Source of the DNA: Tenodera sinensis
Lineage: Eukaryota > Arthropoda > Insecta > Mantodea > Mantidae
Direction of reading: 5' to 3'
Length of the DNA stretch: 64,000 nucleotides
Assembly (NCBI GenBank): GCA_030765045.1
Contig: CM060961.1
Span: 146,545,038 to 146,609,037 of the forward strand
Shown: one piece after another, positions 56,965 to 64,000 of the stretch
How positions within the stretch are numbered: the stretch's first letter is position 1
How the letters are laid out: each line of letters opens with the position of its first letter
Program-made: the position numbers and the translations under genes
Notes under the pieces: model-generated
What the model saw: the letters and a program-made list of their open reading frames with translations, nothing else
The model's database searches: none
What the model was told of the DNA's origin: nothing

Positions 56965-57860
56965 CGTGCGTGCATGCGCGCGTAACTCAAACACGAAAAA
57001 TTGATTGAATACTAAATTTTGTATTAAGGTTCAGCATCTTCCAAGAATGCGACACGAAAATTTTAAAGAACATCCCGCCACTATGAACCACGCTTTAAGC
57101 GGAACATTTTTCGAAAATTTTTATTTCCTCAAAAATGGCTAACAATTTTCGCTAAATTACCAGGTCTTTCGGATAAACTTTCATTTAGCATAAGAATATC
57201 TTAAGTGTTTTGGGAATAGTCCCTGAAACCCTCTTTATTCTGGATGACTTTGGCGTAACTGGTAAACCGTAAGAAAAAGACAAAGTCTTAGTGCACAAAA
57301 AAGCAATAGAAATCTCGTTAAAACAATATATTTCAAATTCAAGACGTTCTCGGGCTTCGAGCCAGGTATAGTGATGAAGAGCCATCGACGTTTCGGGAGT
57401 GTGCATCTCTCCCATCATCCTGGCTCGAAGCCCGAGAACGTCTTGAATATGTTCGTCGTCAGGATCGTATTTTAATATATTTCAAATTTTTATGGAGATA
57501 TTTTTCGAGATATACCTTGTTATAGAATTAAATTTTCAAATACTTACATTTTTCTCAAATAGGTAATCGTCAATGGTGTTTCTAAGTCCTAGCCATGCAA
57601 AGAGAATGGAATATTAAAGCCAGCGACCAGCTCTTAAAATAATTGAGTAGAACTTAAAGTCTACTGCATTTGCCTATCCTCATTGCACCTACCAGGAAAC
57701 ACGTAATAAAATCATTTTTACCTACGTGCATTTCAATATGTAGGAGATAGCTTTGTTCAAATAGTTTATAGAAGAACGGGCAAACAAAGTCATGCGAGTG
57801 CAAAACATTATTTTTTAATTCTGGGGGCCTACAGCATGTACTTTGGGTAAAAGTACTAAA
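56810..57860 (+). repeat. Dispersed repeat family A, copy 7 (longest; interrupted)
   Basis: TTTCAATGGAAATACACGTT, TTTTAGAAAAAGCTCCATGT, a (GT)n run at 56917-56960, GTAACTCAAACACGAAAAAT, CAAGAATGCGACACGAAAAT, CTCAAAAATGGCTAACAAT, CCCTCTTTATTCTGGATGAC and AGAAATCTCGTTAAAACAA, then a 134-bp insertion, and the tail CAAAGTCATGCGAGTGCAAA near 57787. It defines the repeat as about 0.9 kb without insertions. Confidence 0.6.
57340..57473 (-). mobile_element. 134-bp hammerhead-like hairpin retro-insertion
   Basis: It is flanked by the 15-bp direct repeat AATATATTTCAAATT (57325-57339, 57474-57488). Perfect 27-base arms (57340-57366, 57419-57445) enclose 52 bases. On the minus strand the loop reads ATGATGGGAG, then CTCCCGAAAC, and ends CACTATA before the second arm. 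This is a hammerhead layout (core with first two bases altered, stem II GGGAG/CTCCC, GAAA, UA cleavage site, long stem I). The size and TSD suggest a small Penelope-derived, retrozyme-like unit. Confidence 0.55.
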
Positions 57861-58821
57861 GGTAAGCAGAAGAGAAAGTAAACAACAAATCACAAATATA
57901 ATTTGTTATTTATTAGGCAGGGCAGGTTAAGTTTTCCCTCTGGGAACATTTTATCTTATGTCTCCTGTCTTTAATTCATCTTCATTATAGAAATTATAAA
58001 CTAAGTTTACTTGAGGGAAACGCGGGTCTCCGAGACAATGTTTACTCATACTTCTGGAGCCCTGTTGTGTCAGGAACTACTGCTAAGTTTTTGAACAGAT
58101 GTTTTCAGTCTCATTATTAATGTTGCCAAGTTTGTTTTCTTTGCAGCATAATCTAATTGGGCGTCCGTTATAACACACAGCTAATAAGAAAACGTTAGCT
58201 TCTGAAATGTCTACAAAATGAAAATCTGATTACCACGGAAAGCAAACACTTGCTCCAGATAAATTGGTTACCTAAATAGAGTTCATCTAACTATTCGATA
58301 TTGAAATTTCATCGGAAATACACGTTTTAGACTCCCTTAATTACTAAAGTAATTTGATGTATTGCATTCCAGTGACTTTCACTTCTCGCTCTACTAAAAG
58401 CTACTCGAACAAACTCTTCCTATTCTATGTCCTTGATGTTAATGCAGAAATTGAAATCCAATTTGTAGAAATGATTTTGTTACATACTAGCTGAAATAAC
58501 CGATTTGGTGATTTGTTCCTACAGGTATACAATATTAAGATACATAGAATATATATATACCAGGTGAGTCAGCTGCCTCTTATTCTAGAGTTTTATGCAA
58601 TCCGCATTTTATAGTCCAACATGAAAACATCGACCACATTACCAGGTTCGACCCGCGTATTTAGCATCGATGTTAAACACTCGATGAAATTAATACTAAT
58701 ATAGATGTTATCACATCGGTTTTTAATATATTCGTAATTAGACAGCTGACGTTTGCACTTCTGCAAATGTTCACTGGAACCAGCGAGTATTACATCTTAA
58801 ACGGAATGTTTAGCTCACAGG
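57861..58821. other. Intergenic, nothing recognised
   Basis: No supported gene. Confidence 0.5.
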
Positions 58822-58904
58822 TTACTAGGTAGCTCAGTTGGAACGGGCACAAGACTCCGAAGTAATTGGCTGTGAAGGTGGTTCGAATCACCTGCATGTA
58901 GTAA
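58822..58904 (+). repeat. tRNA-like unit with acceptor pairing and T-run
   Basis: TTACTA (58822-58827) pairs with TAGTAA (58899-58904) as an acceptor stem. The D arm is GCTC/GGGC and the T arm GGTG-GTTCGAAT-CACC (B box). The anticodon stem is poor. TTTTTTTTT follows at once. It is a tRNA-derived pseudogene or SINE head, not a confident tRNA gene. Confidence 0.5.
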
Positions 58905-59286
58905 TTTTTTTTTTACCGTGCAATCCTCACAATTTACAAACTATTATTCTGAAAACTGTTATATCCATTTTTATTGTTTTATGGCATTGTTTCGTGTTTC
59001 TTTATTGGTGAACTACAATTGTGTAGTTGTTTAAACACACTTATAGGTAGGTGCAATTGAAATAAAGATCATTCATACACGTTTGAACACAGGAAGCAAG
59101 GGAATTACATTGTCAGAGTTTAACATGGAAGTTAAACTCAATTTTGCACACAATGAATTATTGTGCTATTAAAAATGTAGACAACAAAAAAACGATTTAA
59201 ATTATGTCCTAAACCCTCAGGGACTTCACAATTAGATTATTGTGAATTCGGTTTCCAAGTTTTGATGAACATAAAAAAAAAATATT

Positions 59287-59375
59287 TACAATGCTGAGAC
59301 TTGAACCTGTGTCACTGGGGGTTAAGCGCAGAGGACCCGTCACAATCCTATTCAGCTATTTCGAGACTTCCTGAA
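59287..59375 (-). repeat. tRNA-like unit, minus strand
   Basis: The minus strand has A-box-like TAGCTGAATAGGAT and B-box-like AGGTTCAAGTCTC, followed by a T run (plus-strand A run at 59270-59282). Its arms are degenerate. Confidence 0.4.
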
Positions 59376-59935
59376 AGCACATACCACGTCCAATAGTAGG
59401 ACTTGTATGCCTGGCGCTATGCCATTGCCACCTCGCAAGTTCACGTGCTTGATTTAGCCTTTTAAGACAGTTTTAATCATTTAGTGGGCGTTTTAATATT
59501 ATTACTTAAATGGCAAAAGCTGTTATGGATATTAATTGAGATGCACGAGGCGTAGTTCACGCAAAAATGCAAATAAACTGTTATTTAATAAAATGTCCGT
59601 TTAGACTGTACGCGTCCATGATGGATGAGGCGTGTTTAAATTTTTCCTAATTTTTGGCAGCCAATCCCTGCTCTAAGTACAAGAATCCACCATTTTCTTT
59701 TTAGCTAACGTTAGAGTACTCATATGATAGGTTCAATTTTTTCCGAGGCGTTTACTGAATTACGTTGCAATGTATGCTCTAATAAAAAGTTCGTAAAATT
59801 GGCTGGAAACCGGAATTCGCTCTCAGTAAACGAGTCGTATGTTTTTGAGGTGTACTTTAGCGAGGAGTACGTTCTGTCCCTTAAAGCACTGTTGCTCTCA
59901 ATTTTGCGCATTCCTCTCTTTAAGACCCCTCCGAA
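59376..59935. other. Left flank of the LINE pair
   Basis: An open frame from 59724 runs into the LINE 5' end and stops at 60014. Its host part matches nothing I recognise; the C-terminal part is only LINE leader. Confidence 0.5.
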
Positions 59936-61219
59936 GGAATGTCGCCTTGTCGTGGTGGAGGGGCTCAGTACCCGAACCAGACGGCCTACTCAGTGTCTTT
60001 TTGACCACAAGTAGGTAAGAGGTGAAGGGAAGCAAAGAACATTCCAAACGGGTAGATGAGACTCGGTAGTCTTGGTTGACGACTCATCTAGGAGAAGAGG
60101 ACTCCGAAATCAAACTCCCCAGGGGGATCTACTACCGTAGGTCCGGGTTTGGCGTAGCCGGGGCCCCGAGCCATACTCTCGATTGGGTCCCTCCAAGAGG
60201 TGAGAGGGCACATGCCAAACACCCAATCAACTTTGGTCCACTTTTGTGTTTGACCTCCCACCTGTTACCTGCCTGTACACAGTCTGATGGATAACCTACG
60301 CGCGGGTTGTAGGAGGATGGGGTGACGCAAGGGGTGAATGGGTAATCGCGTAAGTCCCAGCCCCTGGTTATGATGTAGGATCTGTGTGCGTATCCGCTGA
60401 TAAAGGTCAGTCCCGGGGAGGGGCCATTGCATGAGCTGATGCACACCTGAAGGCGATTGGGTCCCTCTGTCTATACATTGGGAGGTGAGACCCTAGGGTG
60501 AGCAAGGTCCAGGCCAGGACTCTCACCTAAGCCGGGGTGGCGCCCGGGATGTGAGCATGCCATCGGAGACATTTGCAATGGTGGAGGATGACATCGCCAT
60601 GAGGTCACAAAAAACTCAAAACAAAAAATATAATAATAAAGCTTGTGTAAAGGAAGTAGCAGAGTCGAGTGGTCCTCGCTACTTAGTAATATCTCGAACT
60701 GAGGGAGACAAGAAATTTTTATCGGTGAGCCCATTTACCATACAAAAGGGTTTGATAACATTGCTGGTCCCGTAAAGTCATGCACTAGATCTCGCAATGG
60801 CACGCTCCTGGTTGAAGCACATTCAGCTACCCGGGCAGCTAAGATATTGAAAGCGAATATGTTAGCAAGTTATCCTGTTAGTGTTCAGATGCACAGAACT
60901 TTGAACCCCTCGCGCGGCGTGATAAACACCCGTGCATTGGATGATTTAAGCAATGAGGAGATTCAAGAAAATATTATGGAACAAGGCGTTACTAATGTTT
61001 ACCGGGTTCAACGCAAAGAGGGTGGTGAACTGAAGCCAACACGTACCCTGTTTCTGACCTTTGATCGGGTAGATCTCCCACAAAGGATTAAGGCAGGGTA
61101 TGAGTCCATCGAAGTTAGGCCTTTCATCCCGAACCCGCTCAGATGTTTTAAATGCCAGCGCTTTAGGCATACAAATGAGTTTTGCAAGGGAATACCTACT
61201 TGTAATAACTGTGGGGATG
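59936..61219 (+). mobile_element. I/Jockey-group LINE, upstream copy, broken in ORF1
   Basis: It begins CCCCTCCGAAGGA exactly like the copy at 61220, has the same 620-bp leader and about 660 bp of ORF1, and ends abruptly at GGGGATG inside the second zinc knuckle, where the next copy starts. Loss of the 3' side is the opposite of normal LINE 5' truncation, which suggests the second copy inserted into it. Confidence 0.85.
60557..61219 (+). pseudogene. LINE ORF1 (Gag-like), frameshifted and interrupted
   Basis: The ATG at 60557 (MPSETFAM) matches the start of the intact copy. A G is missing near 60753 (GGGTTTGATAAC here, GGGTTTGGATAAC in the other copy), closing the frame at 60775; the right frame resumes by 60847 and runs to CNNCGD, where the next LINE begins. 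It has one altered knuckle, CFKCQRFRHTNEFC. Confidence 0.85.
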
Positions 61220-61851
61220 CCCCTCCGAAGGAGTGTCGCCTTGCCGTGGCGGAGAGGCTCAGTACCCGATCCAGACGGCCTACTAAGTGTGTCTGTGACC
61301 ACTGGTAGGCAAGAGGTGAGGGGAAGCTAAGAACATTCCAAACGGGTAGATGGGGCTCGTTAGTCTTGGTCGACGACTCATCTAGGAGAAGAGGACTCCG
61401 AAATCAAACTCCCCCAGGGGCTCCTACTACGGTAGAGACGGGTTTGGCGTACCCGGGGCCCCGAGCCATACTCTCGATTGGGTTCCTCCAAGAGGTGAGA
61501 GGGCACATGCCAAACGCCCAATCAACTTTGGTCCACTTTTGTGTTTGACCTCCCACCTGTTACCTCCCTGTACACAGTCTGATGGATAACCTACGCGCGG
61601 GTTGTAGGAGGATGGGGTGACGCTAGGGGTGACTGGGTCATCGCGTTAGTCCCAGCCCCTGGTTATCATGTAGGATCTGTGTGCGTATCCGCTGATAAAG
61701 GTCAGTCCCGGGGAGGGGCCATTGCATGAGCTGATGCACTCCTGAAGGCGATTGGGTCCCTCTGTCTATACATTGGGAAGTGAGACCCTAGGGTGAGCAA
61801 GGTCCAGGCCAGGACTCTCACCTAAGCCGGGGTGGCGCCCAGGAAGTGAGC

Positions 61852-63332
61852 ATGCCATCGGAGACATTTGCAATGGCGGAGGATGTCATCGCCATGAGTA
61901 CGAAAACTCAAAAAACAAAACCTACTAAAGTTTGTGTAAAGGAAGTAGCAGAGTCGAGTGGTCCTCGCTACTTAGTAATATCTAGAACTGAGGGAGATAA
62001 GAAATTTTTATCGGTGAGCCCATTTACTATACAAAAGGGTTTGGATAACATAACTGGTCCAGTCAAGTCATGCACTAGATCTCGAAATGGCACGCCCCTG
62101 GTTGAAGCACATTCAGCTAACCAGGCAGCTAAGATACTGAAAGCAAACATGCTAGCAAGTTATCCTGTACATGTCGAGATGCACAGAACCTTGAACTCCT
62201 CGCGCGGTGTGATCAACACCCGTGCATTGGAAGGGTTATCAAATGAGGAGATTCAAGAGAATCTAATAGAACAAGGCGTCATACACGTTTACCGGGTTCA
62301 ACGTAAAGAAGGTGGCGAGTTAAAGCCAACTAATACCCTGTTCCTGACCTTTGATCGGGTAGATCTTCCGCAAAGGATTAAGGCAGGGTATGAATCCATC
62401 GAAGTTAGGCCGTTCATCCCGAACCCACTCAGGTGTTTCAAGTGCCAGCGCTTTGGACATACAAGTGAGCTTTGTAAGGGACTAGCTACATGCCCTCAAT
62501 GTGGAGATGAATTCCACGATGGTGCATGTACTACAGCTCCTACATGTGTGAACTGCAGAGGTGAACATCCATCTAGTTCCCGAGACTGCCCCCGCTTTTT
62601 AGAGGAAAGAGCGATCCAAGAGATACGGGTTAAAGAGAAGGTGCCCTTCTCAGAAGCCCGGAAGCTCTTGTGTCTACGCCAACGCTCCGTTCCCAGATCC
62701 GGAACCTATAGCTCAGTTGCAGCTAAAGCGGTACCGAGCAGAGAGATTGCAACGCAGACCAGCGATTTCAATGGGGCAACAATTTCTGAAAAACACTTGT
62801 TGCCCGTAGCTCTATACCAAAGCCCTCAACATCAGCGCGCACATCTGTATCAACGTGTACAAAAGCTGTTGGTGAAAAAAAATCAACTGTTCGATCACCA
62901 ACGAAAATGCCAAACTCGATACAGAAGACTAGCAAACCTGTTATCTACAGTGCCTCACCGATAAAGTTTAAGAAAAACTACAGCAAGAACGATTTCCTCA
63001 AGGAAGATAAGGCTCATCCCAGTACATCAAAGGTATATAAGAGTCCAAGGAGATCTCCTCGAAGATCCTCTTCTTGGGAATCTTCAGGGTTGGACTCAGA
63101 GCGGCGCCTTTCATCTTCGCCTGTCCCCATTAGCAACCGGTTCGAGACGCTCGAACCCAAGTTCGCTATGGGGAAACGGTCGTCCTCGGCCGAGGACATG
63201 GAGTTAGACCAATCTGCCCACACTGGGAGAACCCCAGTGGAAAAGAGGCGCGAGAAAGCGCCCGACAAGAATGCCAGCCCAAGAGAAAAGAAAAGGGCTA
63301 AATTAGTTCGACAATCGCCTACTCCAAAGTAA
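61852..63332 (+). pseudogene. LINE ORF1: RNA-binding Gag-like protein, one frameshift
   Basis: ORF1 proteins bind the element's RNA. The ATG at 61852 opens a frame whose centre (DKKFLSVSPFTIQKGLDNIT onward) matches the PRE_C2HC region of I/Jockey ORF1, followed by three zinc knuckles: CFKCQRFGHTSELC, CPQCGDEFHDGAC and CVNCRGEHPSSSRDC. The frame closes at 62964, but from about 62790 a second frame carries a Ser/Lys/Arg-rich tail to 63332. The switch falls near an A5 run (62789-62793). It is either a one-base mutation or, less likely, programmed slippage. ORF2 begins 43 bases later. Confidence 0.85.
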
Positions 63333-63375
63333 TGAAGAGTTACCTTGGAATTACCTATCCCATACACAATGTAAT

Positions 63376-64000
63376 ATGGCTATCCTACAATGGAACTTAC
63401 GTGGTATAAGAAGCCAACGTCCAGAACTTGAGCTTTTGCTCAAAGAAAACGAACCTCTGGTCGCATGTTTGCAAGAGACTAAGCTACGTCTTCAAAACTC
63501 TTTCCAACTAAGGCGATACACCCCAGTACGGTGTGATGTCACACCAGAAGAGGGTGTACCGGCACATAGCGGCGCTATGATACTTGTCAGAGATGACGTA
63601 TATATGCAAACTCTACCTTTGCACTCTGATATACAATCAGGTGCTGTACGGATTAAACTGCCAAACATCCATTTCACCATCTGTAATCTATATCTGCCTC
63701 CGTCTCATGACTTCTCGCACATTGAGTTAGAAGATCTAGTTTCCCAGTTACCAACACCGTTCCTGTTGGTGGGAGACTTCAATGCGCACCACCCACTGTG
63801 GGGTTCAAGTCGCGCTTGTGCGAGAGGTACACTCATTTCCGATTCCTTAGACAGTCACAACCTAGCTCTCCTCAACACTGGAGAGCCTACATTCATTTCT
63901 GACACTTATAACAGTTTCTCACACGTTGATCTTTCAGTTTGTTCACCTCAATTGGCAGTCTCCTTACAATGGAATGTCATCTCTGATCTACACTCTAGTG
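63376..64000 (+). CDS. LINE ORF2 N-terminus: AP endonuclease (partial)
   Basis: The frame is open from the ATG at 63376 to the window end (208 codons). Apurinic/apyrimidinic-like endonuclease motifs are in order: QWNLRG (Asn), LQETKL (catalytic Glu), NLYLPPSHD, LLVGDFNAHHPLWGS (Asp, Asn) and HVDLSVCS (Asp). The expected SDH motif would lie just past the window end. The enzyme nicks target DNA to start reverse transcription. No stop or frameshift occurs in this part, so ORF2 may be intact. Confidence 0.92.
   Translation, partial: MAILQWNLRGIRSQRPELELLLKENEPLVACLQETKLRLQNSFQLRRYTPVRCDVTPEEGVPAHSGAMILVRDDVYMQTLPLHSDIQSGAVRIKLPNIHFTICNLYLPPSHDFSHIELEDLVSQLPTPFLLVGDFNAHHPLWGSSRACARGTLISDSLDSHNLALLNTGEPTFISDTYNSFSHVDLSVCSPQLAVSLQWNVISDLHSS

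Larger units (their letters stand above)
61220..64000 (+). mobile_element. I/Jockey-group LINE, downstream copy (runs off window)
   Basis: The 5' end is CCCCTCCGAAGGAG; the leader is 61220-61851, followed by ORF1 and the start of ORF2 with an AP endonuclease. The shared first base with the upstream copy suggests a true full-length 5' terminus. Two short hairpins sit at the very start (CTCC-GAA-GGAG, then CGCC with GGCG). Confidence 0.9.

Noticed and set aside
58822..58904. Functional tRNA gene
   Set aside because: The acceptor and T arms look fair but the anticodon stem does not pair, so only a tRNA-like unit is reported.
59724..60014. 96-codon plus-strand gene
   Set aside because: Its second half is the untranslated leader of the LINE; the fusion frame is a by-product of insertion.

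Overview
This 64-kb window looks like intergenic DNA from a large, AT-rich, repeat-dense arthropod genome, most likely an insect. The evidence is a Ty3/gypsy element primed by initiator tRNA-Met, I/Jockey-type LINEs, several tRNA-derived SINE families, hAT, Tc1-like and other DNA-transposon relics, and a 3'-terminal exon resembling the insect microtubule protein Jupiter. The SINE types recall those of cockroaches and termites, but I cannot place the species. Nothing bacterial is present.

Layout. 1-7 kb: a candidate terminal-inverted-repeat (TIR) element, then a 1.9-kb TIR element (4823-6723) with a 7-bp target duplication (TSD) and a possible THAP-type first exon. 7-24 kb: copies of two unnamed dispersed repeat families (called A and B here), a hAT element with both ends recognisable (12187-14632) and a decayed transposase, and SINEs. 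24.7-32.25 kb: a nearly complete Ty3/gypsy retrotransposon whose LTRs differ by about one base, with an open pol, an in-frame UGA between gag and pol, one SINE in the 5' LTR and another in gag. 33-45 kb: a near-perfect fold-back element, a possible TATA promoter with a 5'UTR exon, long (TAA)n arrays, a LINE 3' end swollen by a CT/CA array, and inverted DDE-transposase relics. 45.6-49.3 kb: a 5'-truncated LINE inside a Tc1-like transposase relic, bounded by a 14-bp TSD. 49-59.4 kb: hammerhead-like/Penelope-like relics, tRNA-like units followed by T runs, the Jupiter-like exon, and more family A copies. 59.9-64 kb: two copies of a LINE with an identical 5' start. The first is broken inside ORF1; the second runs off the window within its AP endonuclease.

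The recurring theme is nesting. Three copies of family A each carry a younger insertion with a clean TSD: a SINE, a retro-inserted fragment with a TTAGGA-type tail, and a 134-bp hammerhead-like hairpin. The only candidate host-gene parts are the Jupiter-like exon and the promoter candidate. Most other open frames are short, or are low-complexity translations, and are not annotated as genes.
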